NCBI GenBank assembly: GCA_963844055.1
Contig: CAWJMN010000001.1
Location: 62,001 to 126,000, forward strand
Length of the DNA: 64,000 bases
Reading direction: 5' to 3'
DNA from: CAWJMN01 sp963844055
GTDB taxonomy: Bacteria > Planctomycetota > Planctomycetia > Pirellulales > Pirellulaceae
A program made the translations under genes and the position numbers. Below, piece by piece: positions 35,491-45,175 of the stretch (positions are counted from its first letter, which is position 1; every line of letters starts with the position of its first letter). The notes beneath the pieces were generated by a model. It saw nothing but the letters and a program-made list of their open reading frames with translations, was not told where the DNA came from and ran no database searches.

Positions 35491-38211
35491 ATGAAACGTA
35501 GCCCTCAACAACCCTCTTCCGGCATCGGGTGGAAACACCTTGCGGTAGTCGTGCTGGTAGGTGGGGTCACGCTTTCGCCACTTGTGTTTCAATGGCAATC
35601 TGGTGGTCTGCGCTGGCGTGGCGAGGAAGCGGAAACGACGGATCTAACCATTGCGACCGACTTGCCTCGCGCTGATCGCACGAATTTGGCGAGCCAGGGA
35701 CTGCTGGTGGAATCGGATCAAGAGGATGCTGGTCGCATGATCGTGATGGCTCCCATGCCACGGGCGATTCGTCCTTCGGAAATGATGGCGCAAAACTTTG
35801 CGCGACCTGTGCCAAGCGAGCTGAATCTGGCTGCAACACAGCCGGCTGTTGGTGAAGCGTCGGTGCTGGAGCCACAGCCTCTGACGGAATCCGAAAAGTC
35901 GAAGCCTGTTGCCGACATGGAATTGGCGATTCCCGAGACGGTGGTTGCCCAGGTAGAAACCCCTGTTCAGGATGCGGTGGAAGCTGCACCGGCTGCTGCG
36001 GAAAGTGCTGTAACCCCTGAAGTAAAGCCGGCAGAAGAACCTAAGCCAGAACCTGCTCGGGCGACGGTGACCGATGCCGACGATGATAATAATCATGAGA
36101 AGGGACCGCTGCTGCCCCAAGATCCGCCGCGCGAAAAGCTGGGAGGGGCGACCGGTTGGCCTAATCCTAAGAGCTTGACCAAGCAGCTGGATGAATTGGC
36201 CGAAGCTGCTCCGGAGTGTGCGGGATGGGTTGGTTCGGTGAGGGATACGCTGGAACATGTCCGTAGCTTTGACAACCTTGGTGACCCTGCGTTTACCGAT
36301 TCGCTCAATGAACTGGGCCGCTTAGCAGACGAAGCGAAAAATCTGGCCAAGACTTTGAAGGAAGATGAATCCAGGGCACGCCTGTTGCGAGCTGGCTATG
36401 CAGTGACGCGACGTTCGACAATCTGGAAGCATGTCCACAAAATGGCCCAGATGCCAGACGTGGAAATCGACGCTGTACCGAGCCGCGAAGAACTGGCTCA
36501 GCGTTTGACGGAAATTGATGCGCTGCTGGAGGGGACCAATTCGGCCGACGCTTGGCGCAAATACCTGCGAACGGATTTGCTCAGCGAAAAAATCGTGAAG
36601 GGCTCGGGCGAGACGACTCACGAAGAGCGAGAACTGGCACGACTGGTACTGCATAAGATGCATTCGACCCAGTTGAGCCGTGCTCAGCAAGACTTTATGA
36701 AGGGTGGACCACTTCTGGCCCTTGAAGCGACGCTCAGCCCGTTTGCCGAGGAGTCGATTTCGCTGCCGCTGCTGTTGCAGGCTTTGGAGAGCTTTGAAGA
36801 CGTAGGACTGGTTCACCAGTCGCAAATGGTTGCCACGCTTTACGAGCAATTGCGATGGTCAGCGCGCGAAGAGAATCGCCGCTTGGCCGAGATGGTAGAT
36901 AATTATTATCGCAACGCGAATGTGCGTCTGGCACTTTCGTCTCAGCTTGTAAACCGATTGATTCCGCCGCAACAAACGACTGCAGAACCGATCAACGATG
37001 TGATTCAGGAAGCGTTTGTGCAGGGGGATAGCGAGACAAGCACTCGCCTGAAGCTGATTTTGCTTCCAGATGGCAAGGCTTGGCGGATGGGGTTAGAGGC
37101 TACCGGTCAAGTGTCGTCTTCGACCGCCTCTTCTTCGGGACCAGCGACGTTCTGGCAAGATGGTGTATCGTACTACCGAGCCCGAAAGCTGGTAGTGGTG
37201 GATCGTCAAGGCTTTCATTTGTTCAATGCCGAAGCGCAAGCAAATGCGAATTCAGAGTTGACGGCATTTGAAACGGACTTTGACGGGATTCCCCTGTTTG
37301 GGTCTTTGGCTCGCAGCATTGCCCGCAATCAATATGATCAGAAGTCTCCACTGGCCAAGGCGGAAGTCGAAGGGAAGATTGTTGGACGAGCACAGACGCA
37401 GCTGGATCGTGAAGTAACACAGCGACTGGAAAAGGCTCGCCAAGAGTTGCAAACACGGTTGTTGACGCCGCTGCAAAAGTTGGATTTGGATCCGACGGCC
37501 ATCGCGCTGGAGACGACTGCAGAACGGGTGATTGGTCGATATCGATTGGCCGGCTATGACCAGATTTCGTCGCACTCGCCACGTCCTCAAGCACCTGGCG
37601 ACAGCTTGCTGAGCCTGCAGCTACATGAGACGGGGCTGAATAACGCCATCGATCACTTGAAACTGGGTGGTCGTAAGGTAGAGCTGGCCGAGCTGTATAA
37701 GGAAATGACCGATCGCTTCCAACAGGATAAAAAAGAAGTCGAGATGCCGGATGACATCCCAGAGGATGTGTTCGTAACGTTTGCCGACGAAGATCCGATT
37801 CGGATTGACTGTGAAGATGGTCGCGTGCGGATTACGATCCGTCTGAAGGAGCTATCCCAAGGAACGAAGAATCGCTGGAAGAACTTCACAGTAAAGGGCT
37901 ACTATCGCCCAGATGCGAACCAGCTAGATGCGAACTTGGTACGCGATGGCATCATTGAGCTGTCGGGCCAAAAGCTGCGAATTGGTGATCGCACGGTCCT
38001 CAATGGCATTTTTGCCCGCGTCATGTCGCGGAATCGCAAGCTGAATTTGGTCAATAAGCGGTTGGCGGAATCGCCGCAGCTGAAGGACCAGATGGTAACG
38101 CAGTTTGTGATCTATGACGGCTGGATTGGGATCGCGCTGGGGCCAAAGTTCAGCCAACGTCAGCCCCTTCCGCTGCCATCGACGGCAACTCGCCCAACGC
38201 AGCTGAAATAG
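35491..38211 (+). CDS. Large membrane-anchored or exported protein of unknown function
   Basis: The 906-residue product begins with a short basic segment and one hydrophobic helix (HLAVVVLVGGVTLSPLVFQW), an anchor or signal. Residues about 50-210 are low-complexity, rich in Pro, Ala and Glu. A helical region follows (about 230-480), then a beta-rich region with RLKLILLPDGKAWRMGLEATG, and a C-terminal domain of about 250 residues including VRDGIIELSGQKLRIGDRTVL. I recognise no catalytic domain. The ATG at 35491 follows AGAAGGTACTGCATC; the frame is open upstream to 35347. It probably acts in the periplasm. Confidence 0.65.
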   Translation: MKRSPQQPSSGIGWKHLAVVVLVGGVTLSPLVFQWQSGGLRWRGEEAETTDLTIATDLPRADRTNLASQGLLVESDQEDAGRMIVMAPMPRAIRPSEMMAQNFARPVPSELNLAATQPAVGEASVLEPQPLTESEKSKPVADMELAIPETVVAQVETPVQDAVEAAPAAAESAVTPEVKPAEEPKPEPARATVTDADDDNNHEKGPLLPQDPPREKLGGATGWPNPKSLTKQLDELAEAAPECAGWVGSVRDTLEHVRSFDNLGDPAFTDSLNELGRLADEAKNLAKTLKEDESRARLLRAGYAVTRRSTIWKHVHKMAQMPDVEIDAVPSREELAQRLTEIDALLEGTNSADAWRKYLRTDLLSEKIVKGSGETTHEERELARLVLHKMHSTQLSRAQQDFMKGGPLLALEATLSPFAEESISLPLLLQALESFEDVGLVHQSQMVATLYEQLRWSAREENRRLAEMVDNYYRNANVRLALSSQLVNRLIPPQQTTAEPINDVIQEAFVQGDSETSTRLKLILLPDGKAWRMGLEATGQVSSSTASSSGPATFWQDGVSYYRARKLVVVDRQGFHLFNAEAQANANSELTAFETDFDGIPLFGSLARSIARNQYDQKSPLAKAEVEGKIVGRAQTQLDREVTQRLEKARQELQTRLLTPLQKLDLDPTAIALETTAERVIGRYRLAGYDQISSHSPRPQAPGDSLLSLQLHETGLNNAIDHLKLGGRKVELAELYKEMTDRFQQDKKEVEMPDDIPEDVFVTFADEDPIRIDCEDGRVRITIRLKELSQGTKNRWKNFTVKGYYRPDANQLDANLVRDGIIELSGQKLRIGDRTVLNGIFARVMSRNRKLNLVNKRLAESPQLKDQMVTQFVIYDGWIGIALGPKFSQRQPLPLPSTATRPTQLK

Positions 38212-38391
38212 GCGACTGGGTATCTGCTGGCCGGATGCATGGGATTTGACGGTTGTAGTGCGGCAGGTAGTTGGTGATTGAAAATTGGCCGGACGTGCTG
38301 GTCCGGTTCCGAAGTAAGGTTCCCTGGCAAAACCTAGAGTTGATTGCCAGGGAATTGGACAAGTCTTTGGGGATGAACCAACGCCCCACTT

Positions 38392-39516
38392 GTGGCAGAT
38401 GTTTCCGCTGGCGAGAACTCCTTCGCCGGTGCCAACGTGCCCTCTTTTCGAACCATCTTGGGGCCCATCGGGCTAGTCTTGCTGTTGCCCTGCTTGGCAA
38501 TGGGCCAAGAGACCATGTTTCGGTTGCAGCTGCATGGCAGTTGGCTTGAGGGGACGCCCCTACATGCCAGCCGCGAACAAGTGCTGATGCTGCTCAAGGA
38601 TGGCAGGGTGCAAGACGTTAATCCTGTGGAGGCAAAGAACTATACAGAGCTTCGCCATTCATTCCAAGGCATTTCGGCAGCTGAGCTGCGAGGGCAACTG
38701 CTGAGCGAGTTTGGTAAAGGCTATGAGGTTTCGGGCGCGGGGCACTATTTGGTGGTACATCCGGCAGGAACCGGCAATGTGTGGGCACCGCGCTTTGAAG
38801 AGTTGTATCGATCGTTTGTAGTCTACTGTTCTGCCCGTGGCTTTCGATTGCAAGAGCCACGTTTTCCGCTCGTGGCCGTGGTCTATAGCCAGCAAGCCGA
38901 TTTTGAACGGCATCTACAGAAGGAGCAGTTTGTACCCCCAGGTCAGATCCTGGGTTACTACTCTCCCAAGACGAATCGGATCACGATGTACGATGTGACC
39001 GGCGGGAAGAGCGGAAGTGATTGGACCGTGAATGCGGACACAATCATCCATGAGGCAACGCATCAAACCGCATTTAATGTTGGCATTCACAATCGCTTTG
39101 GTACTACACCGCAATGGGTGGCGGAAGGGCTCGGGACGCTGTTTGAGGCCAAAGGGGTGTGGAACTCTCGGGCCTATAATACGCAGGCGGCACGGATCAA
39201 TCGCGGGCGGTTTGAATCTTACAAACGGTATGTGGCGACCAAGCGGGATAAGAATTCGATTTCCAATCTTGTGTCGGACGACCGGCTGTTTCAAGCCAAT
39301 CCTGACGCCGCGTACAGCGAAGCTTGGGCTTTGACTTTCTTTCTGTCAGAAACCGAGCCCAAGAAGTACCAGCAGTATCTGACCAAGGTGGCCGCTGTGC
39401 CACGCTTTACCGAATACAAAAGTGCCGCACGGATGCAGGATTTTGTGAGTGTGTTTGGGACCAACTTCAGTATGTTGGATGCTCGGATGCAACGATTCTT
39501 TGGTGAGCTGAAGTAG
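38392..39516 (+). CDS. DUF1570-type putative exported metallopeptidase
   Basis: The product has a signal peptide (RTILGPIGLVLLLPCLAMGQ) and a domain with VNADTIIHEATHQTAFNVG, a HExxH-like element (HEATH), followed by QWVAEGLGTLFEAKGVW. That arrangement (H-E-x-x-H, then W-x-x-E-G-x-x) is the zinc-binding pattern of gluzincin-like DUF1570 proteins. The cleavage target is unknown. The start is uncertain: the annotated GTG at 38392 adds 15 residues before the signal, while the GTG at 38437 (VPSFRTIL) would begin right before it. It converges with the GlmU-like gene with 2 bp between stops. Confidence 0.75.
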   Translation: MADVSAGENSFAGANVPSFRTILGPIGLVLLLPCLAMGQETMFRLQLHGSWLEGTPLHASREQVLMLLKDGRVQDVNPVEAKNYTELRHSFQGISAAELRGQLLSEFGKGYEVSGAGHYLVVHPAGTGNVWAPRFEELYRSFVVYCSARGFRLQEPRFPLVAVVYSQQADFERHLQKEQFVPPGQILGYYSPKTNRITMYDVTGGKSGSDWTVNADTIIHEATHQTAFNVGIHNRFGTTPQWVAEGLGTLFEAKGVWNSRAYNTQAARINRGRFESYKRYVATKRDKNSISNLVSDDRLFQANPDAAYSEAWALTFFLSETEPKKYQQYLTKVAAVPRFTEYKSAARMQDFVSVFGTNFSMLDARMQRFFGELK

Positions 39517-39518
39517 GG

Positions 39519-40799
39519 CTAGAGCGAAAGAGGTTCGCCCGCCATTTGTCGTTCATGCCGAGTGAGTTCATACATGGCATGGATGAGCTGAATATCACAC
39601 GGACGCTGGGTGACGTTACGGCGGCTGAACATCCGCTGCTGCGTGTTGACGAGCACTTCGGGAGAGAGTTCTGTAACCTGCCCAAACAGTCGAGCATAAT
39701 TCACAAAGCTGGGAACATTGGTTGTGACAAACCCGTAGAGCATGCTCCCCACGCCAATCGTCTTACCGGTGAAGATGCCGGTTTGGATGGCGCTCTTGGC
39801 GTAGTCACCCATCATGCAGCCGACAAACTGCATGCCGGTGCTGACTTGTTCGCCTCGGTAGTCCATCTTGACGATGCCGTAGGTGTTTTTGAGGTCACTA
39901 TTGCAGGTACCAGCCCCTAGATTGATCCAGCTGCCCAGGTAGCTGTGCCCCAAAAAGCCGTAATGCTGCTTGTTGGTGTAGGGCTCTACGATGCTGGCTT
40001 CTACTTCACCACCGATCTTTGTGGTGTGGCCCAGGGCGACACTATCTTTGATGGCAGATTGCTCGATGACTTTGGCAAAGGGACCTAGGTAAGCCGGGCC
40101 ACGCAAGAAGGAATGTGGGCCGACGGTGGCATTCTCATCGAGGATGATGGGGCCGTTTTTGGTGTCAGTGACGCAGTGTTCACCTAGTTTGGCGCCGACT
40201 GCCACGAAGACGCCGTCGGCCGTTTCACGGTACTTTCCCCCTTGAAGGCGATAGGCCATGTTTTCCGGCAAGATGAGGAGGTGGTGGCGGACGACATCGT
40301 GGGGATAGTCGAACAGCGGCAGGTCTAGCGAGACTTGTTCGGCGGAGGATTCGAGCGGGCCAGCTAGATATTCTTCCATGGCGGAAACATCGGCCGGAAA
40401 CGGTGGAGCGACCGCGCTGGGACCGACGAAGGCAGCGGCGATGGAGCTTCCGTGCTTTACTAGGCAGGTTTTGCCGGTAGCGATCAGCGATTTGAGAAGC
40501 TTAAAGGCCGTGTGCGAGGGAACCAGGCGAGCGTTGATCAAAAGGACTGGCTGGCCGGCGAGCTTTTCCGAGGCATTGGGCTCTTTGGCGAGATCGCTGA
40601 AGTGTGGGAAGTCGGCCCTTTGGATCTGTACAAGATGCGGGCGAACGACGCTGCGAAGGATGGCGTTAAACTCTCGTCGGAGCAATTCCACCCAGTCAAT
40701 CAGCCGGTAGCTACCGCAGCCCACATTGTAGGCCGCACGTCCCACGGTGATGGGATAGAGCTTTTGGACGGATGAATCTTCAAAGACCAGGATTTGCAT
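39519..40799 (-). CDS. GlmU-like sugar-nucleotidyltransferase-family protein
   Basis: The 426-residue protein has an N-terminal domain beginning MQILVFEDSSVQKLYPITVGRAAYN and a C-terminal left-handed beta-helix with hexapeptide-type repeats (GPIILDENATVGPHSFLRGP, AYLGPFAKVIEQSAIKDSV). The motif GHSYLGSWINLGAGTCNSDLKNTYG is the strong marker of this GlmU-related family. The GlmU pyrophosphorylase motif LAAGxGTRM is not present, so uridylyltransferase activity is doubtful. It is best described as a GlmU-family protein, probably acting on a phosphorylated or activated sugar. The ATG at 40799 follows AAGGCAGACCCTC. Confidence 0.75.
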   Translation of the reverse strand: MQILVFEDSSVQKLYPITVGRAAYNVGCGSYRLIDWVELLRREFNAILRSVVRPHLVQIQRADFPHFSDLAKEPNASEKLAGQPVLLINARLVPSHTAFKLLKSLIATGKTCLVKHGSSIAAAFVGPSAVAPPFPADVSAMEEYLAGPLESSAEQVSLDLPLFDYPHDVVRHHLLILPENMAYRLQGGKYRETADGVFVAVGAKLGEHCVTDTKNGPIILDENATVGPHSFLRGPAYLGPFAKVIEQSAIKDSVALGHTTKIGGEVEASIVEPYTNKQHYGFLGHSYLGSWINLGAGTCNSDLKNTYGIVKMDYRGEQVSTGMQFVGCMMGDYAKSAIQTGIFTGKTIGVGSMLYGFVTTNVPSFVNYARLFGQVTELSPEVLVNTQQRMFSRRNVTQRPCDIQLIHAMYELTRHERQMAGEPLSL

Positions 40800-40969
40800 G
40801 AGGGTCTGCCTTCGATTGCCAAAGCGTGGAATCGCCAAACGAGAGGAGGGGCCATTCGGGAATGTAAATTAGCCCGCAAGGATAGTCGAACGCAGGGGCG
40901 GCAAGGCTGTCAAGATGAATTGCTCGGCCGGTCATGCAAACCGAGATCGACCGTTGACGCGAGCGATGC

Positions 40970-41950
40970 TTAGGCGGCCGGCGGATTGCCAAAATGTTGG
41001 CCGCTGGTGAGTGGGTTGCCGCGGAGGAACTCGCCGGTTGCCATCAAGCGTTTACCCGCTGGTTGCACGGCGAGGATTTGAAGCCAACCATCCTGTGTCG
41101 CCACAAATAAGTTTTGCTTATCGGGCGTGACACTTAGCGTGCCGGGAGGAGAAAGGCTGCTGGGCGCACCATCGCTGGCGATGGTTGCACGATCAACGAT
41201 GAGGCGGACGGCAGGACCATCAGGCCGAAGCCAATGGGTGTAGGTGGTGGGCCAAGGCTTGAAAGCACGAATCTGATTGATGATGGTCGAGGCAGGGGAA
41301 TTCCAGTTGATGGCCCCTTGGGCCTTTTGTAGACGGGGCGCTTTGGTGGCGAGGGCAGCGTCTTGGAGTGTGCCAATCGGGCTGGTGCAATCCCAGGATT
41401 CTAGCTTTTCAATCGATTGCAAAACGGCGGGAACGCCGATGAAGGCCAGACGCTGTTCTAGCTCGGCCATGGACTCTGTGGGGAGGATGTCGGTGGTGAC
41501 CTGGGCGAGGAGCGGGCCGCCATCGAGCTTCGGAGTGATGTGAATCACGCTGATGCCGGTTTGGGTTTCTCCGCTGAGGATCGCCCAGTGAATCGGGGCG
41601 GCGCCACGGTATTTTGGCAGCAGCGAGGCGTGGAGGTTAATGCCACCACGAGGAATCAGAGCGATGGTATCGCGCGAGAGAATTTGGCCGTAGTCGCACA
41701 CGACAAGTAGATCGGGGTGTAACGAGGTTAGTAGCTGATGGGCTTCGGGTGAGTTGATACTATCGGGAGCGTAGACGGCAAGACCGCGTGACGTCGCTAA
41801 GTCACGCATTGGATTTAGCGAGACCTTTTCGCGCCCTGTGGCCGGTGGCGTAGGGCGAGTAATGAGGGCGGGGACTTCGTGATGAGAATCCAAGAGAGCT
41901 GCCAAAGTGGGTACTGCAAATGGGCCCGTACCCAGCATCACAATCCGCAT
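40970..41950 (-). CDS. fmt: Methionyl-tRNA formyltransferase
   Basis: Fmt formylates the initiator Met-tRNA using 10-formyl-THF. The 326-residue protein begins MRIVMLGTGPFAVPTLAALL and has the signature NLHASLLPKYRGAAPIHWAI with the catalytic Asn-x-His region, then GISVIHITPKLDGGPLLAQ with the catalytic Asp. A C-terminal OB-like domain follows, as usual. The ATG at 41950 is preceded by AGAGGATTAAC. It lies 71 bp downstream of def on the same strand, the classic pairing: def removes the formyl group that fmt adds. Confidence 0.95.
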   Translation of the reverse strand: MRIVMLGTGPFAVPTLAALLDSHHEVPALITRPTPPATGREKVSLNPMRDLATSRGLAVYAPDSINSPEAHQLLTSLHPDLLVVCDYGQILSRDTIALIPRGGINLHASLLPKYRGAAPIHWAILSGETQTGISVIHITPKLDGGPLLAQVTTDILPTESMAELEQRLAFIGVPAVLQSIEKLESWDCTSPIGTLQDAALATKAPRLQKAQGAINWNSPASTIINQIRAFKPWPTTYTHWLRPDGPAVRLIVDRATIASDGAPSSLSPPGTLSVTPDKQNLFVATQDGWLQILAVQPAGKRLMATGEFLRGNPLTSGQHFGNPPAA

Positions 41951-42021
41951 GTTAATCCTCTTTATGAATCCGCGTATCACCGTTTGCAGGCGATGCAAGT
42001 TTAGCTTTAGCTACTTAAGGT

Positions 42022-42600
42022 CTAACAGAACTTGCGATGCCAATTTCCCCATTGCTCTTGAATGGCTTCATCGGAAGGGACTTCGCCGGTGGAGCGACGG
42101 CTGGAAAAGCTTGTCTCGAAAATGTCGAGATCATCAATGATGTTGGCTTTGGCCGAGGGGCTCATGCGATCGGGAAAGAGTACGCCATCGAGGTGATCGA
42201 GTTCATGCTGGATGCAGCGGGCGAGCAGTCCGCCCACTTCTGACGTGACTTCGTTACCATCCATGCCATAGGCGTTGATGTGTACGGTTTTAGGACGCAC
42301 GACGGGTCCGTAAAGTCCCGGAAGGCTAAGGCAGCCCTCTTCGGCCTCTTCAGAACCCTTGGGGGAGCGAACGACTGGATTGATGAAGACGAGCTCTTCA
42401 CCTTCGTTGGGCGTTCCCTTGAGGTTGATGATGAAGAGCCGAATGGGAAGGTCTACTTGATTGGCAGCGAGTCCAATTCCCTTGGCGGCGTACATGAGAT
42501 CAAACATCTCCCGCACAATGGCACGTAGCTCTTCGTTGACGCGACGAAGTGGGAGGCTCTTTTGACGGAGAGTCGGGTGCGGATAGGTAATGATTTGCAC
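42022..42600 (-). CDS. def: Peptide deformylase
   Basis: The three deformylase motifs are intact: GIGLAANQV, EGCLSLPG with the Cys metal ligand, and QHELDHLDG with HExxH-type His ligands. The GTG at 42600 gives the family N-terminus VQIITYPHPTLRQ and 192 residues; the open extension to 42708 is not family-like and has no ribosome-binding site, nor does the GTG. The protein removes the formyl group of nascent chains at the ribosome exit. It is the first gene of a def-fmt pair. Confidence 0.94.
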   Translation of the reverse strand: MQIITYPHPTLRQKSLPLRRVNEELRAIVREMFDLMYAAKGIGLAANQVDLPIRLFIINLKGTPNEGEELVFINPVVRSPKGSEEAEEGCLSLPGLYGPVVRPKTVHINAYGMDGNEVTSEVGGLLARCIQHELDHLDGVLFPDRMSPSAKANIIDDLDIFETSFSSRRSTGEVPSDEAIQEQWGNWHRKFC

Positions 42601-42967
42601 GGAGAACGAACCACAAGGAAAAAAGGGAGAAACGTCCGCAACTGGCAAGTCCGGCCGAGTCCGCACGCGCCAAGCGAACGGAAGCTTTCGAGGTGGACAG
42701 GGAGGCAAGGCCTACACGCGAACATTTAACAAATTGTTATCCAAAGTATACGGCAATTCGGACGTTTTGGGCGAGGCAGGAAAGCAATGTTTCGCCAGAG
42801 AAAAGAAACTGGAAAACAAATTAAAAGTTTGTCGCGAAAACAGCCCTTTTTTGGACGTTGAGGGGTGTCTCCTGGGGATCTATAATGAGGGCATTCGCAA
42901 AGAGAGAGCAATGAGCCCTGGATCTTCTTTTGGGGCAGGTTCGCTTTCGACGCGTGGAGGATTGGCG
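42601..42967. other. Divergent intergenic region between def and the FHA gene
   Basis: This 367-bp gap has no supported gene. A plus-strand frame is open through it into the FHA gene, but its composition is not gene-like and the FHA gene has a good start at 42968. Both promoters must lie here. Confidence 0.45.
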
Positions 42968-43813
42968 ATGGGGCTTAACGTCAAATTGGTGGTAGTGGGT
43001 GGCGAGGTCAAGACAACGGAGTTGAAGTTGCGTTTGCCTTCGACCGTGGGGCGTGCGCGCGGGACGACGATCGTGTTGCCGCACCCGTTGGTGAGCCGTC
43101 AGCACTGCGAGATTTTTGAGGCGGATGGCAAGCTGCGCGTGCGCGACCTGGGGTCTCTCAACGGCACCTTTATCAATAATGTGCGAATCACCAGCGACGT
43201 GGAATTGCCGCCCGGAGAACTGCTGACGATTGGAAGCGTCACCTTTCGCGCGGTCTATGAGCCGATTGGCGCCGGTGCTGTAGAGGCCGCGGCCCCAAGC
43301 ACCGCTCAAGATAAAAAGGGAACGTTGGAATCGCTTCCGGTGAAGAAGGCCCCGGTTGAAGCGCCAGAACCGGTGGCAGCCCCTGAGGAAAAGACGCTGG
43401 AAGCATCCGGCGACTATTCAGGCTTGCTCGACTCGGGCGAGATTCCGCCGCTAGACGATGACAACCAAGAGGTAGAGAGTCGGCCGCCGCTATTTCAATT
43501 GGCCTCTTCGCCGGTTGCGCCATCGGCCCCTGCCGCTCCATTGGCAAAGCCGGCCGCAGTCGCCGCGAAGGCACCGGCACCGATGGCAACGCCGGTCGCG
43601 GCAAAACCTGCAGCGGTAGCGGCTCCTGCAGTGGCCCCGGCAGCTGCTCCCTCCAAGCCTGATTTTTCAACGCTCGGGAGCGACGACACGGTGCGAAGCT
43701 CGCCAACCAATCCCCAGGCAGGGTTGCCTGGCGGCTGGGGAGATGAAGAGGATGCGGCCGAGAAGGATTCGGAAGAGGATGACTTCAACAACTTCCTGAA
43801 GAACCTGAAGTAA
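42968..43813 (+). CDS. FHA-domain protein with acidic C-terminal tail
   Basis: The N-terminal FHA domain (about residues 5-95) shows the phosphothreonine-binding pattern VGRARGTTIVLPHPLVSRQHCEI and DLGSLNGTFINNVRI (GR, SRxH, NG). After residue 100 the 281-residue protein is low-complexity, rich in Ala and Pro, and it ends with an acidic segment EEDAAEKDSEEDDFNNFL. No membrane segment is present. FHA domains read phosphothreonine, and the nearest kinase is encoded about 1.4 kb away on the other strand, so this may be its partner; that is inferred from context. The ATG at 42968 follows GGAGGATTGGCG. Confidence 0.85.
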   Translation: MGLNVKLVVVGGEVKTTELKLRLPSTVGRARGTTIVLPHPLVSRQHCEIFEADGKLRVRDLGSLNGTFINNVRITSDVELPPGELLTIGSVTFRAVYEPIGAGAVEAAAPSTAQDKKGTLESLPVKKAPVEAPEPVAAPEEKTLEASGDYSGLLDSGEIPPLDDDNQEVESRPPLFQLASSPVAPSAPAAPLAKPAAVAAKAPAPMATPVAAKPAAVAAPAVAPAAAPSKPDFSTLGSDDTVRSSPTNPQAGLPGGWGDEEDAAEKDSEEDDFNNFLKNLK

Positions 43814-43833
43814 CCGGACCGGTCGTCATGAGA

Positions 43834-45171
43834 CTAGAGCGATTGCCATTCGACATCCGCGCGAGTGTGCAAGCGTTTGGCGACCTCTGCAAGATCGGAT
43901 CGTCCTTCCATTAGGAAGGCCGCTGCCTTGGCAAGCGAGGCGACGCAGACATCGACTAAGAAGACGACTTCATTATTGCGACTAGGGAGTAGCGAGATTG
44001 GCGTCTTGCCGAGTGCTGCGGAAAGCTCGGCCGCGGACAGGGCCTGCGAGGCCTTCTCAGGTAGTAAGACGTAGGTCCGCCGGAGGCCTCCCAGTTTCGC
44101 CAGAAGGGGCTGCGCATCCTTCAAGAGGCGTGTGAACAGGGTTTCTCCCTCGGGCGTCTTGGTGGTAATGGCAAGTCCGAGCAGGTCTACACCGGCAAGT
44201 TTCTCGACCACCATTTGGCGGGCGTAGCTGTGGAGTGCCTGGAGCAGAGCGATTTTTGGTTGTCCGCCTTGGGCCAGGATTTTGCGTAGGCCACCTTGGG
44301 CCGTCAGTAATGTGGATTTTACCCGATGGTCGACTTGTACGGCCGCTTCGACAAGGCTGGGCAGCAGTTGTGCGCGGACCTTTTGTCGGATTTCATTTAC
44401 CGCGGATTGGCTGCCAGTGGAACTTGCGACATCTTGCAGTTTAGGGATCTCGCCAAGCTCCGTGTGAAGGAACTTAACGTCTCGGGCGAGGTCCAACAGC
44501 AGATCATTCGCGGCCGTCACATGGCTTTGGATGGTACGTGCGACTTGGCTGGCTACTTCTGCGCACAGGTCTTGGAGGCGAACGTGGCAGTAAGCATTGA
44601 ATGCCACGGGGGGCTCGGGAAGTGGAGGCTTCGTGCGCGACCACTTGGAAGGCTCCGTTTGCGAGAGGGCGACAAGCTGAGCTTCGCAGGATCGCTGAGC
44701 ACTCACAAACTCCTTGCGTTTGTTGTGTATCGATTCAAGCAGGCCCTTGATGTAGGTTTGGATCCACTTGGCGGATCGAAGTGCGCTGTAGATGCGATGG
44801 GGTGATTGTTCGGATTCGGTGAGGAGCCAGTCACTGAGGGACTTGCCAATCGGCTCTGCCATGGCTTTGACTTGGTCAAATAATGTGGCGCGAAGTGGCG
44901 AACTGGTGCGTGTAGGGGGAACCTCGTCGTAGGGACGCGGGCCGAATAGGCTGAGCGTTGCAGTGACCCATTTTTCGAGCGGAGGAACTTGCCCCGGAAC
45001 ATAGACGCCGGCGTTATCTCGCAAATGTTTGAATAGCTCGGTTGGGTTGCCGGCCATTTGCTCGTTGGCGTAGTCGGATACGAACTGGGTGAGTAGCTCT
45101 ACTGTAAGGTTGATCTGCTGGACGTGTGATTGAGTGCGCTGATCAATCTTTTCATCATGAATGCTTGGCAA
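43834..45171 (-). CDS. Downstream half of the tubulin-like/kinase protein (or separate helical protein)
   Basis: As drawn, the frame starts at a TTG at 45171 (LPSIHDEKID), 4 bp after the kinase stop, without a ribosome-binding site. The 445 residues are mostly helical (for example LTVELLTQFVSDYANEQM and DLLLDLARDVKFLHTELG) with a final alpha/beta part (NNEVVFLVDVCVASLAKAAAF). No family is recognised. Removing the A at 45195, inside CTCAGC on the plus strand, joins this frame to the kinase/tubulin frame through SRAGTPISNLPSIHDE without any stop. The combined protein has about 1,157 residues, the size I would expect for tubulin-like planctomycete proteins with a long helical C-terminus. I therefore think this is not a separate gene. 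Confidence 0.6.
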   Translation of the reverse strand: MPSIHDEKIDQRTQSHVQQINLTVELLTQFVSDYANEQMAGNPTELFKHLRDNAGVYVPGQVPPLEKWVTATLSLFGPRPYDEVPPTRTSSPLRATLFDQVKAMAEPIGKSLSDWLLTESEQSPHRIYSALRSAKWIQTYIKGLLESIHNKRKEFVSAQRSCEAQLVALSQTEPSKWSRTKPPLPEPPVAFNAYCHVRLQDLCAEVASQVARTIQSHVTAANDLLLDLARDVKFLHTELGEIPKLQDVASSTGSQSAVNEIRQKVRAQLLPSLVEAAVQVDHRVKSTLLTAQGGLRKILAQGGQPKIALLQALHSYARQMVVEKLAGVDLLGLAITTKTPEGETLFTRLLKDAQPLLAKLGGLRRTYVLLPEKASQALSAAELSAALGKTPISLLPSRNNEVVFLVDVCVASLAKAAAFLMEGRSDLAEVAKRLHTRADVEWQSL

Positions 45172-45175
45172 ATTA

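Noticed and set aside
42590..42967. N-terminal extension of the FHA protein by 126 residues
   Set aside because: The extension overlaps the def start, lacks similarity, and the ATG at 42968 has GGAGG at good distance and begins right at the FHA domain.
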